Source of the DNA: JBOFDP01 sp051647125
Lineage (GTDB): Bacteria > Bacteroidota > Bacteroidia > Chitinophagales > Chitinophagaceae
DNA: 19,772 bases
Direction of reading: 5' to 3'
Assembly: GCA_051647125.1 (NCBI GenBank)
Contig: JBOFDP010000009.1
Location: 1 to 19,772 of the forward strand
A program made the translations under genes and the position numbers. Within the stretch, counting starts at the first letter, position 1. The number at the start of each line of letters is the position of its first letter. Shown here one piece after another: positions 1 through 7,466 of the stretch. The notes under the pieces are model-generated. The model did not search any database. It was given only the letters and a program-made list of their open reading frames with translations, and was not told the DNA's origin.

Positions 1-115
1 CAAAATATATTTTTAGATTCTCCCAAGTAGTAATTTTAAAACTTTGAGGAATATATTTTCTATCTATTTTTTGTATATCAGCAATATTTTTTAAATCCAT
101 AACATTATAATTCAT
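1..115 (-). CDS. Probable M3-family oligoendopeptidase, N-terminal fragment (runs off left edge)
   Basis: Only the first 38 codons are present; the gene continues beyond position 1. The readable peptide contains the stretch RKYIPQSFKITTWENLKIYF. This resembles the N-terminal segment of Bacteroidota M3 metallopeptidases (oligoendopeptidase F-like), which typically reads R-x-F-x-P-x-x-F-x-I-x-x-W-x-x-L-x-x-Y-F. Such enzymes are cytoplasmic zinc peptidases with a HEXGH site, which lies outside the window, so the identification rests on recalled similarity of a short stretch. There are two possible ATG starts. The one at 115 lies only 5 nt after the -7 element at 121-128, so it would be nearly leaderless. 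The ATG at 100 (peptide MDLKNIADIQ) would leave a short leader. The gene follows korB on the same strand but has its own promoter. Confidence 0.5.
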   Translation of the reverse strand, partial: MNYNVMDLKNIADIQKIDRKYIPQSFKITTWENLKIYF

Positions 116-120
116 TCTTG

Positions 121-128
121 CAAAAGTA
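121..128 (-). promoter_or_regulatory. Bacteroidota -7 promoter element (TACTTTTG)
   Basis: On the minus strand the bases read TACTTTTG, an exact match to TAnnTTTG. It lies immediately upstream of the partial peptidase gene and points toward it. No clear -33 TTG was found at the usual spacing. Confidence 0.5.
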
Positions 129-263
129 GGGAAATAAATAATTATATGCTACCGAACTATAAAGGGATAAAAATATACTCTCTATTTATCGTTAGTCAAT
201 ATGGAGTAGAAAATGTCATCTAAGGTTTAGAATAAATATCCACCAACCTATATTTTAGGAAAA

Positions 264-1292
264 TTATTTTACCTCCCAAGTTTCATATCCTGCAAGTACT
301 TCTTCAGGGGTCATAGCTCCTTTACTCTTTATCAACTCATTGATTTGTTCCTGCATCAACTCATTATATACGGGTCGTTGTACATCATAGAAAACCCCAA
401 AAGGACGAGGCATTTCTATAGAATCTGCAAAGCTTGCCAAGGCTTGAGCCTTATGATAATCTTGGGAATTATGTATCCATAAATCATTTACCGAAATATT
501 ATCCTGCTCCAAATTGACTACTTTAGGTGTATTCCCATCCAGTATAATCCCTTTTTCATGGTTTTCCCCAAAAGTTAAGGGCTTGCCTTCTTCTACAAAA
601 ATAGTATGGTCAGGCTTGCTTCCTTTGTCGGTAAACAAGTCGAACGTTTTATCATTAAATATAACACAATTTTGGTAAATTTCTAAAAATGAGGTACCTT
701 GATGTTGATGAGCCTTAATCATCATTTGTTGTAAGTGTTTAGGGTCTCTATCCATACTACGGGCAAAAAAAGAAGCTCTAGCTCCTAAAGCTAATGCCGC
801 TGTATTAAAAGGATAGTCTATAGAGCCATAAGGAGACGTTTTTGTTACTTTGTGCAATGCTGAAGTAGGCGAATATTGCCCTTTGGTAAGACCATAAATT
901 TCATTATTAAACATTAATACATTAATATCAATATTTCTTCGTAATAAATGAATGGTATGATTGCCACCTATACTCAAGCTATCTCCATCTCCGGTTACTA
1001 ACCATACACTTAGGTCTGGACGAACACATTTTAAGCCAGAAGCAATAACGGCAGCTCTACCATGGATCGTATGTACCCCATATACGTTCATATAATAAGG
1101 AAAACGACTAGAACAACCGATACCTGAAATAATCGCAAATTTTTCTCTTGGAATACCTAATTGAGAAAATACTGACTGCACCTGTTTTAATATAGAATAA
1201 TCACCACATCCAGGACACCATTTTACCTCTACATCCAAAGCAAAGTCTTTTGCTGTTAATGTTTGTTTTGTACTTGTTGCCATAAAACTCAT
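264..1292 (-). CDS. korB: 2-oxoacid:ferredoxin oxidoreductase, beta (TPP) subunit
   Basis: Beta subunit of a 2-oxoglutarate (or other 2-oxoacid):ferredoxin oxidoreductase. It binds thiamine pyrophosphate and one [4Fe-4S] cluster and transfers electrons from oxidative decarboxylation of the 2-oxoacid to ferredoxin in the cytoplasm. The 342-residue product shows WCPGCGD at 25-31 with Cys26 and Cys29, a third Cys at 60 (GIGCSSR) and a fourth at 209 (QNCVIFND), matching the family's cluster ligands. The TPP/Mg motif GDGDSLSIGGN is at 101-111, followed by NNEIYGLTKGQ at 129-139. Length fits the Bacteroidota KorB family. Start is ATG 1292; an in-frame ATG at 1283 is equally possible. The alpha/gamma partner korA, usually directly upstream, is absent: upstream is a lipoprotein gene and downstream a peptidase gene. 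Substrate preference cannot be read from this subunit alone. Confidence 0.93.
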   Translation of the reverse strand: MSFMATSTKQTLTAKDFALDVEVKWCPGCGDYSILKQVQSVFSQLGIPREKFAIISGIGCSSRFPYYMNVYGVHTIHGRAAVIASGLKCVRPDLSVWLVTGDGDSLSIGGNHTIHLLRRNIDINVLMFNNEIYGLTKGQYSPTSALHKVTKTSPYGSIDYPFNTAALALGARASFFARSMDRDPKHLQQMMIKAHQHQGTSFLEIYQNCVIFNDKTFDLFTDKGSKPDHTIFVEEGKPLTFGENHEKGIILDGNTPKVVNLEQDNISVNDLWIHNSQDYHKAQALASFADSIEMPRPFGVFYDVQRPVYNELMQEQINELIKSKGAMTPEEVLAGYETWEVK

Positions 1293-1331
1293 TTTATAGA
1301 TTAATTTAATTTTTGTTCTAAATCGTTAAAA

Positions 1332-1339
1332 CAAAGGTA
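1332..1339 (-). promoter_or_regulatory. korB -7 promoter element (TACCTTTG)
   Basis: Exact TAnnTTTG match on the minus strand, about 40 nt ahead of the korB ATG. Most of the element lies inside the left arm of the 18-bp inverted repeat 1334-1380, so the hairpin or palindrome and the promoter share bases. Confidence 0.6.
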
Positions 1340-1380
1340 AATAATTATTTTTACAATTGTATAAAATAATTATTTACCTT
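1334..1380. repeat. Perfect 18-bp inverted repeat with 11-nt spacer overlapping the korB promoter
   Basis: The left arm 1334-1351 (AAGGTAAATAATTATTTT) is the exact reverse complement of 1363-1380. The spacer contains the 8-bp palindrome ACAATTGT at 1353-1360. The repeat lies between the lipoprotein stop (1533) and korB (1292). It could be a terminator for the lipoprotein transcript, since on that strand the stem is followed by TTTGTTTTAA. It could instead be an operator, because it covers the korB -7 element. The two roles are not exclusive. The sequence itself is certain; its role is not. Confidence 0.85.
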
Positions 1381-1532
1381 CAATATGTAGTTTTTTGTAT
1401 CAATAAGGCGAAAGGAGAAAAATATTTTTTATTATACATGTACCTTATGATTCTTTAGAATGAGATTGACGGTATTTTCTTCATTTTATTCAATAGATAA
1501 ATGCTCGGTAAACTTTTTTCTATCCTTAGCTT

Positions 1533-2471
1533 TTAATTAATATTCCTGATACACCTTATATAATATCCAATGGTCTTGGGAGTAGAGTTTTGACTACCAT
1601 TTGGGAAGTAATGAGCCCAAGCCCTTGTACTACCGTCTTCCGTACCACTCCAATAACTCACAGGTGAAAAATTGCCTATTATGTGTTTCTTGTTATACAT
1701 TATATTAAGTTCTTCTTTGGTAGGTAAACGCCAATCATCATATCCACCTGTACGCGATGTTTTGCATTGTTCTACTGCATCATTCCATCTCTTTACACCA
1801 TCTTTCTCATCGCCTTTTTTTATTGCTATATCATCCACTACTACAAAAATGGCAAGTGGGGTACGAAAAGATAATTCCTTACCATAGACAGTGGTGTCAC
1901 CATTGCTTAAATAGGCTTTAAAATAATAAGTAGTATTATCGGATAAACCTGTAATTTGGGTATTATAGTTTCCTGTATCAGCACCCCCCCCTGTTACCAT
2001 AATTTTATTTATACTAGTTACATTTGGAATAGTATCATAAACAAAACCGCGTTCCGTATAAGCAGGAACACCTGCCGATATAATTTTAGCATTCAACATA
2101 GCTGAAGTTTCTTTAATATCAAGTACAGACACTGTAGATACTTGCATAATAGGATTAATGGGCATAGTATGATTTACTATATTGTGAGATAATACTAATT
2201 TTGTCTCTTTACCACCATCTTCCATTTTATATTCAAGGATCGCAAATGCTCTAATATAATAAGTAGTTAGAGCATGGAGATCCGTAATATTCATTGAATA
2301 AGTACCAATATGATTTTGTGTATCAAATATAATAGACACATTATAATTTATTTCCTCAAATAAATAAGGATGTAGGTATTTCGTGTTATGTTCATCGACA
2401 TATAAAAATCCACGTTTTTTAATAATCACCGTATCTTTCCTACCTTGGTTAGTTATAGAAATATGACCCAT
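1533..2471 (-). CDS. Fibronectin-like/Lcl_C (DUF1566) domain lipoprotein; the in-frame ORF lacks its signal peptide through a frameshift
   Basis: This is the longest ATG-initiated ORF (312 residues) of a larger gene. Two beta-sandwich-like repeats carry the family phrases YYIRAF (about residue 71) and YYFKAYLSNGDTTVYGKELS (about 182-201). They are followed by a C-terminal Lcl_C/DUF1566 domain from about 210, with WNDAVEQC, YDDWRLPTKEEL, YWSGTE and YYIRCIRN. Such proteins are surface or periplasmic lipoproteins of unknown ligand in Bacteroidota. ATG 2471 is an internal start: the same frame stays open to 2561 and encodes LCLVSCKK, a lipobox whose Cys is at 2546-2544. No ATG, GTG or TTG lies in between, so the full gene was probably 2602-1533 with one frameshift. 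A run of eight G (plus-strand C at 1984-1991) encodes Gly-Gly-Gly. Function unknown. Confidence 0.75.
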   Translation of the reverse strand: MGHISITNQGRKDTVIIKKRGFLYVDEHNTKYLHPYLFEEINYNVSIIFDTQNHIGTYSMNITDLHALTTYYIRAFAILEYKMEDGGKETKLVLSHNIVNHTMPINPIMQVSTVSVLDIKETSAMLNAKIISAGVPAYTERGFVYDTIPNVTSINKIMVTGGGADTGNYNTQITGLSDNTTYYFKAYLSNGDTTVYGKELSFRTPLAIFVVVDDIAIKKGDEKDGVKRWNDAVEQCKTSRTGGYDDWRLPTKEELNIMYNKKHIIGNFSPVSYWSGTEDGSTRAWAHYFPNGSQNSTPKTIGYYIRCIRNIN

Positions 2472-2602
2472 TACTTCTATATCTAAAGGAGAAATTCTTA
2501 TAATGTTGGTTCTTACATTGCTTATGGTAGGCTTTATTTTCTTACAAGATACTAAACATAACTAGCCATGAAGGTACACAATAAAAATACTTTATATAAC
2601 AT
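2472..2602 (-). pseudogene. Frameshifted signal peptide of the Lcl_C lipoprotein (5' part of the same gene)
   Basis: An ATG at 2602-2600 begins MLYKVFLLCTFMA, a typical n-region plus hydrophobic core. It then hits TAG at 2564-2562 only if read two codons out of register with what follows; in this frame the peptide ends after MASYV, while the neighbouring frame from 2561 continues LCLVSC and into the long ORF below. Adding one base (or removing two) near 2566-2561 would give a continuous lipoprotein signal peptide ending in LVSC. The site has no homopolymer longer than two bases. This may be a real inactivating mutation, a slippage product or a consensus error. Without repair, the downstream product would not be exported or lipidated. 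Confidence 0.6.
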
Positions 2603-2649
2603 ATATCTTATAGGTTTTTTAAATGTAACAAAGGTTATAAATACTGGGT

Positions 2650-2657
2650 CAAAGTTA
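2650..2657 (-). promoter_or_regulatory. -7 promoter element (TAACTTTG) for the lipoprotein gene
   Basis: Exact TAnnTTTG on the minus strand, about 47 nt before the ATG at 2602. A near copy with one extra base (TAACCTTTG, 2629-2637) lies closer to the gene. The element supports the view that the gene begins at about 2602 rather than 2471. Confidence 0.45.
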
Positions 2658-2735
2658 TAAAATATATTGGGAATATTAATCTAATTTTCATAAAATGTAA
2701 TAAATTTTTTTATTTCAAAAAGTACATCTCTATGA

Positions 2736-2763
2736 AGTATTACTTATTTGGCTATAGTATTAC
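2736..2763 (+). repeat. Direct repeat AGTATTAC, two copies 20 nt apart, upstream of proS
   Basis: AGTATTAC occurs at 2736-2743 and 2756-2763, start-to-start 20 nt (about two helical turns). It lies some 45-70 bp upstream of the proS -7 elements. A transcription factor site is possible but unproven; AT-rich chance repetition is a real alternative. Confidence 0.35.
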
Positions 2764-2807
2764 AATAAAACAAATAAATATTACAAGTAAAATACTATTT
2801 TTCAGTC

Positions 2808-2830
2808 TATCTTTGCTATAATTATCTTTG
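2808..2830 (+). promoter_or_regulatory. Two tandem -7 promoter elements (TATCTTTG) for proS
   Basis: The octamer TATCTTTG, matching TAnnTTTG, occurs twice: 2808-2815 and 2823-2830. The second copy ends 13 nt before the proS ATG, which implies a leader of only about 8 nt if transcription starts from it. Confidence 0.6.
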
Positions 2831-2843
2831 TAATAAATGAATT

Positions 2844-4319
2844 ATGTCAGAAAAAATTACTTCACAATTAATAGATTATGCAGCATGGTATAATGATTTG
2901 GTTATAAAAGGAGGGTTGGCAGATTACTCTGCAGTAAGGGGATGTATGGTCATAAAACCCTATGGATACACCTTGTGGGAAAATGTGCAACAACTTCTTG
3001 ACAAACGTTTTAAAGACACGGGTCATACCAATGCATATTTCCCCTTACTCATTCCAAAAAGTTTTTTTACTAAGGAGGCTAGCCATATAGAAGGCTTTGC
3101 CAAAGAGTGTGCTGTGGTTACCCATTATCGCTTAAAAACCGATACAAATACACAGCAAATAATAGTAGACGAAAAAGCCAAATTGGAAGAAGAACTTATT
3201 GTACGACCCACCTCCGAAACCATTATTTGGAATACTTATAAGGACTGGATACGTAGTTATAGAGATTTGCCAATACTTGTCAATCAATGGGCAAATGTAG
3301 TACGTTGGGAAATGCGTACAAGATTGTTTCTACGTACAACAGAATTTTTATGGCAAGAAGGTCATACCGCCCATGCTACCAAACAAGAAGCTATTGAGGA
3401 AACAGAAAAAATACTGGATATATATGCTGATTTTCTTGAACAGGAGATGGCTATTCCTGTTATTAAGGGAGTCAAAACGGCTAATGAGCGTTTTTCGGGT
3501 GCTTTAGAAACCTATTGTATAGAGGCTTTAATGCAAGATGGAAAAGCCTTGCAGGCAGGTACTTCACATTTTTTAGGACAAAATTTTTCCAAAGCTTTTG
3601 ATGTCAAATTTCTTACTCCCCAGAACCAGTATGAATATGTATGGGCTACTAGCTGGGGAGTAAGCACAAGATTAATAGGAGCTTTGATTATGTGTCATAG
3701 TGATAACCAAGGTTTACAAATACCTCCACGTATAGCTCCTTATCAGGTAGTATTAGTGCCTATATTTAAGGGCGAAGATTCTATTGCTGTATTAAATGAA
3801 TATGCCGAGAAAATGATTTGTATTTTAAAAGACAAAAATATTCGTTATAAATGGGATAAGGCTACTACTATGCGTCCGGGGTGGAAGTTTGCAGAATATG
3901 AATTAAAAGGTGTGCCTATTCGTATTTCTTTTGGAATGAAGGAGGTTGAAAAAAAAGAGATAGAAATAGAGCGTAGAGATAAACAAGAAAAGCGAACGAT
4001 ATCTTTTAAAAATTTGGAAATAGAACTACCCCAACTATTAGAAGATATTCAGAAAAATATGTATAACCGTGCTTTAGAATATAGAAATCATCATATTACT
4101 CAAGTAGATACATGGCAGGAATTTGAAAAAGTGCTGAAAGAAAAAGGGGGGTTTATTGCTGCTCATTGGGATGGTACGCTTGAAACAGAAAATAAAATTA
4201 AAGAACTCACAAAAGCTACCATTCGTTGTATTCCTTTAAACCATGTTCAAGAAAAAGGTAAATGTATACTTACAGGAAAAGAGAGTATACAAAGAGTATT
4301 ATTTGCCATAGCTTATTAA
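2844..4319 (+). CDS. proS: Prolyl-tRNA synthetase, archaeal/eukaryotic-type class II
   Basis: Charges tRNA-Pro with proline in the cytoplasm. At 491 residues it is the short ProRS form lacking the bacterial INS editing domain, the normal type in Bacteroidota. The class II core is visible: GCMVIKPYGYTLWE at about 33-46 (motif 1 region), RTTEFLWQEGHTAH at about 165-178 (motif 2) and WGVSTRLIGALIMCHSD at about 270-286 (motif 3). The anticodon-binding domain begins near PPRIAPYQVVLVPI. The C-terminal zinc-like domain ends in QRVLFAIAY; the conserved terminal tyrosine is present. Cysteines in this last domain are few (RCIPL, KCILTGK), as in bacterial members. Start is ATG 2844, just after the tandem -7 elements. 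It is transcribed alone and converges with the dehydrogenase gene at 4372. Confidence 0.97.
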   Translation: MSEKITSQLIDYAAWYNDLVIKGGLADYSAVRGCMVIKPYGYTLWENVQQLLDKRFKDTGHTNAYFPLLIPKSFFTKEASHIEGFAKECAVVTHYRLKTDTNTQQIIVDEKAKLEEELIVRPTSETIIWNTYKDWIRSYRDLPILVNQWANVVRWEMRTRLFLRTTEFLWQEGHTAHATKQEAIEETEKILDIYADFLEQEMAIPVIKGVKTANERFSGALETYCIEALMQDGKALQAGTSHFLGQNFSKAFDVKFLTPQNQYEYVWATSWGVSTRLIGALIMCHSDNQGLQIPPRIAPYQVVLVPIFKGEDSIAVLNEYAEKMICILKDKNIRYKWDKATTMRPGWKFAEYELKGVPIRISFGMKEVEKKEIEIERRDKQEKRTISFKNLEIELPQLLEDIQKNMYNRALEYRNHHITQVDTWQEFEKVLKEKGGFIAAHWDGTLETENKIKELTKATIRCIPLNHVQEKGKCILTGKESIQRVLFAIAY

Positions 4320-4348
4320 CTAGGAAATATTAAAAAATATATTCATAA

Positions 4349-4368
4349 TTGATAAAGAGATTTATCAA
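4349..4368. terminator. Short hairpin between convergent proS and dehydrogenase genes
   Basis: TTGATAAA at 4349-4356 and TTTATCAA at 4361-4368 form a perfect 8-bp stem with loop GAGA. It lies 30 nt after the proS stop and 3 nt before the stop codon of the opposing gene, so it could serve both directions. The stem is AT-rich and there is no long U tract, so strength is doubtful. Confidence 0.45.
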
Positions 4369-4371
4369 CAT

Positions 4372-5313
4372 TTATAATGGATCTATCCATTTTTGTTGTA
4401 ATAATTTTTCTATTAGTATTTGGGGCATGCGTAATTTGGCTTCATAACTTACACCTGCTATATGAGGGGAGAGTATCACATTTGACATTTGAGATAGTTG
4501 ATGTAATTCATGTTGTTGCTTTGAGCTAAGTGTATTCCAATTTTCATTTTCAAAAACATCAATAGCTGCAGCAGTAATTATTTTTTTATTAAGGGTATGA
4601 ATAAGGTCTTCTAATATCAATATCTCTCCGCGTGATACATTGATAAGTATAGGATATTTTTTGGTGCGTGTAAGGAGGGAAATATTTATCATATGTTTAG
4701 TTTCTTCTGTAAGAGGTACATGAAATGTAATAATATCACTTTCTTGCAGAATAGTTTCCATGCTTACAGGTTCTACATATTCATATATGGAGGATTTATA
4801 TTTATCATATCCTATGAGTTTGCATTCAAAATTTTCCAATACTTTGGCTACGGCAGTACCTGTATGCCCCATGCCTACTATACCTATAGTTTTACTTTTT
4901 ATTTCGGTGGGTGTATTTTCGTTGCGTGTCCATTTCCCTTGTTTTAGTTCATAGTTGGCTTTACAAATATTATGTAATATTGCCAAGATAACCGTCAGCA
5001 CATGTTCTCCTACAGAAGGAGCATTCCCTTCAGGAGTGGTAAGAATACAGATATTTTTTTTACTTGCATATAAAACATCTACATGATCTAATCCACTACC
5101 AAGCCTACCCATCCATTTCATTTTATAGGCATTAGATAATATCGTTTTATCTAATGGAATGCGGGTGCTAAAAATCATTCCTTCATAGTGGGCTATACAT
5201 TTTCCTAACTCTTGATAGCTGATATTTGGCTGATAATCCACTACTATATTGTAAGCCCTTAATATTGTAAGAATATTATGAGGTACGGGAGCTATAATTA
5301 AGACCTGTTGCAT
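4372..5313 (-). CDS. D-isomer-specific 2-hydroxyacid dehydrogenase (SerA-like)
   Basis: NAD-dependent 2-hydroxyacid dehydrogenase of the phosphoglycerate dehydrogenase family, 313 residues. The nucleotide fold has GMGHTG at 147-152 with Asp170 at the end of beta-2 (GYD), favouring NAD over NADP. The expected catalytic triad is present: Arg228 (NVSRGE), Glu257 (DVFENE) and His284 (SPHIAG). The N-terminal substrate loop GRLGSGLDHVD is at 69-79. There is no C-terminal ACT domain, so allosteric serine control as in long SerA proteins is unlikely. It is the last gene of the lipA operon, starting 5 nt after the rsmA stop. The substrate cannot be fixed: 3-phosphoglycerate, hydroxypyruvate and other 2-oxoacids are possible. 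Confidence 0.85.
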   Translation of the reverse strand: MQQVLIIAPVPHNILTILRAYNIVVDYQPNISYQELGKCIAHYEGMIFSTRIPLDKTILSNAYKMKWMGRLGSGLDHVDVLYASKKNICILTTPEGNAPSVGEHVLTVILAILHNICKANYELKQGKWTRNENTPTEIKSKTIGIVGMGHTGTAVAKVLENFECKLIGYDKYKSSIYEYVEPVSMETILQESDIITFHVPLTEETKHMINISLLTRTKKYPILINVSRGEILILEDLIHTLNKKIITAAAIDVFENENWNTLSSKQQHELHQLSQMSNVILSPHIAGVSYEAKLRMPQILIEKLLQQKWIDPL

Positions 5314-5318
5314 AAATT

Positions 5319-6074
5319 TTATATTGTGTTCATTAGAAAAGTAAGTTCACAAAATTGTTGAGGAGATAATTGTTCTGGTCTTTTAGAAAAAATAGGTTGT
5401 TGTATAATGTCTTTATTAAATAGATAACCCGCACTATTTCGTAAGGTTTTCCTACGTTGAGAGAAGGATATTTTTACTAAAGCAAACAATAACGACTGAT
5501 TTTTAAAATCCAACGGTTTGGATTTATGTTTTAAAAGAATAATACCACTCATTACTTTTGGTGGAGGCAGAAAACTCTCAGGATTTACATCAAATAGATA
5601 TTGAGCATCAAAAAATACCTGTGTAAGTATACTCGTAATCCCGTATATCTTACTCCCCTCCTTGGCGGTAATACGCTTGGCTACTTCTTTTTGGAACATC
5701 CCTATCATCCCCTTTACATTATCTTGCCATTCTATAATTTTAAATACAATCTGTGTAGATATATTATAGGGGAAATTTCCTATAATAAAAAACGGCTCTT
5801 TAAAAGGTATCTCCATTTTCAATATATCAGCTTCTATAAGCCTTGTATTTGTGTTTATAAATAAGGGTTGTAAGATGCGTAATTTATCTTTATCTATTTC
5901 TATAGCTTTGAAATTAATATGGGGTATTTTTAATAAATGTTTTGTAAGTATGCCTGTGCCAGGACCTATTTCTATAAGATACGTAAAGGTTTGTTCGCTC
6001 AAATAGCTAATTATTTGATATACTATTTGGGTATCTTTTAAAAAATGTTGCCCTAAAGATTTCTTAATAATCAT
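5319..6074 (-). CDS. rsmA: 16S rRNA (adenine1518/1519-N6)-dimethyltransferase
   Basis: KsgA/RsmA dimethylates two adjacent adenines in the 3' hairpin of 16S rRNA during small-subunit assembly, using S-adenosylmethionine. The protein is 251 residues. It opens with KKSLGQHFLKD, has the SAM motif EIGPGTGILT at 35-44, and the catalytic motif NFPYN at 100-104. Phe in place of the E. coli Leu here is usual in Bacteroidota. FLPPPKVMS and FSQRRKTLRN follow in the C-terminal helical part. Start is ATG 6074, 24 nt after murI. It is the fourth gene of the minus-strand operon. Confidence 0.96.
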   Translation of the reverse strand: MIIKKSLGQHFLKDTQIVYQIISYLSEQTFTYLIEIGPGTGILTKHLLKIPHINFKAIEIDKDKLRILQPLFINTNTRLIEADILKMEIPFKEPFFIIGNFPYNISTQIVFKIIEWQDNVKGMIGMFQKEVAKRITAKEGSKIYGITSILTQVFFDAQYLFDVNPESFLPPPKVMSGIILLKHKSKPLDFKNQSLLFALVKISFSQRRKTLRNSAGYLFNKDIIQQPIFSKRPEQLSPQQFCELTFLMNTI

Positions 6075-6098
6075 AAAAAAAGCAAATTTATTATATTT

Positions 6099-6932
6099 TT
6101 ATCCTAATAAAATTTTTTTAGATACTACCGTACGTTCTAAGAATCGAGAAGCCAATATATTGAAATGAGTGGGATCTTCTGTTGTGAATAATGCTTGTGT
6201 TTGATGTGTGGTTAACAGAGATTTTATATGTTGATGTAGCTCCAAATATTCCTGTAAGCTTTTTGCTACAATTGCTCCTTGTGTAATAATATGTATATGA
6301 GAGGGTAAAAATTTCCTGATTTTATGTATCAAAAAAGGATAGTGAGTACACCCTAAAATAATAGTATCTATATTTAAATTTTGGCGTAGTAATTGGGTAA
6401 TGTGTTTTTTTATAAAATAATCTGTGCCTTCAGAATTAATCTCATCATTTTCAACTATCTCCACCCATATAGGGCAAGCCTCTTGATATACCTTTATATG
6501 GGGAAATTTCTCTTTAATTTCGAGTATATAAGATTGAGAATCTACAGTACCTTTTGTGGCTAATATACCTATATGTTTTGTGGTTGTAACAGAATCTATA
6601 ATTTCTGTAGTAGGGCGAATAATTCCTAATACTTTAGGAGGATTTTTGAGTGTGGGCAAAAAAGTCTGTTGTATTTTAGATAAAGCCTTTGCAGAGGCAG
6701 TATTACAAGCAATGATAATTAAAGGACAATGCATTTCCAAAAAAGCTTTAACCCCTTCAATTGTGTATTGATAAACTGTTTCCATAGATTTTTGCCCATA
6801 TGGATTACGAGCATTATCTCCTATATAGATATAATCATAGGTAGGCAAATAGTTTAAAAAATCTTTTAAGATTACTAACCCTCCATATCCCGAATCAAAT
6901 ACTCCAATAGCACCATTATCATTGTTTTGCAT
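6099..6932 (-). CDS. murI: Glutamate racemase
   Basis: Interconverts L- and D-glutamate, supplying D-Glu for the peptidoglycan stem peptide. The 277-residue protein shows GVFDSGYGGL at 10-19 with Asp13, the first catalytic Cys at 76 (IIACNTAS), and the second in GCTHYPF with Cys195 and His197. Both active-site thiols are therefore intact. Length matches the family. It starts 6 nt after the META-domain lipoprotein stop and is third in the operon. With murA at 13341 it is the second peptidoglycan precursor gene in the window. Confidence 0.96.
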   Translation of the reverse strand: MQNNDNGAIGVFDSGYGGLVILKDFLNYLPTYDYIYIGDNARNPYGQKSMETVYQYTIEGVKAFLEMHCPLIIIACNTASAKALSKIQQTFLPTLKNPPKVLGIIRPTTEIIDSVTTTKHIGILATKGTVDSQSYILEIKEKFPHIKVYQEACPIWVEIVENDEINSEGTDYFIKKHITQLLRQNLNIDTIILGCTHYPFLIHKIRKFLPSHIHIITQGAIVAKSLQEYLELHQHIKSLLTTHQTQALFTTEDPTHFNILASRFLERTVVSKKILLG

Positions 6933-6938
6933 ATTCGG

Positions 6939-7448
6939 TTACTCTAAATTATAGGGTAAAAAAATCAGCTTTTCATGATCTTCATTTGAAAGTATTAAGT
7001 CTATTTTTTGTGTTTTTGAATTTTCTATAAATTCTATTTTAGACATTTTTGGAAGTAAGCGAATATATAAAGTTTCCATCTCCATTTCAGCATGGGCACA
7101 CATCATACGAGTCATCCCCATATTTTCCTGAATAGAGAGCTTCCTCTCTTGTATAGAACATCCACCAAAGTATCTATTGCAGGCAGATCGTCCATAAAAT
7201 TTTGTGGTTGTAGGTGCTTCTTTTGGATGCTCAAAGGTGATAGTTACCTCTACCGCAGAATCTACTTGATGAAGGTTCTTATTTTGCTCATAAGCATATA
7301 GCCTCCAAGGGGTACCCATAAGTAGAGATTCTTCAAAAGTAATTGTTTTTTGTACGTTTGTAACATTTTTTGAAGTACCACAACTCCAAATTAACAAACA
7401 GATAGAGAATACGATAAGTAAGTGATAAATTTTTGATAATAGCATCAT
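6939..7448 (-). CDS. META (HslJ-like) domain lipoprotein
   Basis: Predicted exported lipoprotein, 169 residues. The N-terminus MMLLSKIYHLLIVFSICLLIWSC is a signal peptide with lipobox IWSC (Cys23). The rest is a META domain: TPWRLYAYE, the core phrase GRSACNRYFGG, then GMTRMMC and MEMETLYIRLLP, ending in a beta-rich tail. META/HslJ domains occur in envelope or stress-linked proteins such as E. coli HslJ; their biochemical role is poorly known. It follows lipA by 18 nt and precedes murI by 6 nt, so it is co-transcribed. ATG 7448 is followed directly by a second ATG, and either could be used. Confidence 0.82.
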   Translation of the reverse strand: MMLLSKIYHLLIVFSICLLIWSCGTSKNVTNVQKTITFEESLLMGTPWRLYAYEQNKNLHQVDSAVEVTITFEHPKEAPTTTKFYGRSACNRYFGGCSIQERKLSIQENMGMTRMMCAHAEMEMETLYIRLLPKMSKIEFIENSKTQKIDLILSNEDHEKLIFLPYNLE

Positions 7449-7466
7449 TAATTATTTTTCTATAGT

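Noticed and set aside
248..260. Small CCTA/TAGG hairpin after korB as a terminator
   Set aside because: Only a 4-bp stem without a following U tract in the right direction; too weak to call.
4693..4954. Two overlapping plus-strand ORFs within the dehydrogenase gene
   Set aside because: They lie opposite the NAD-binding fold; the hydrophobic composition reflects AT-rich antisense codons only.
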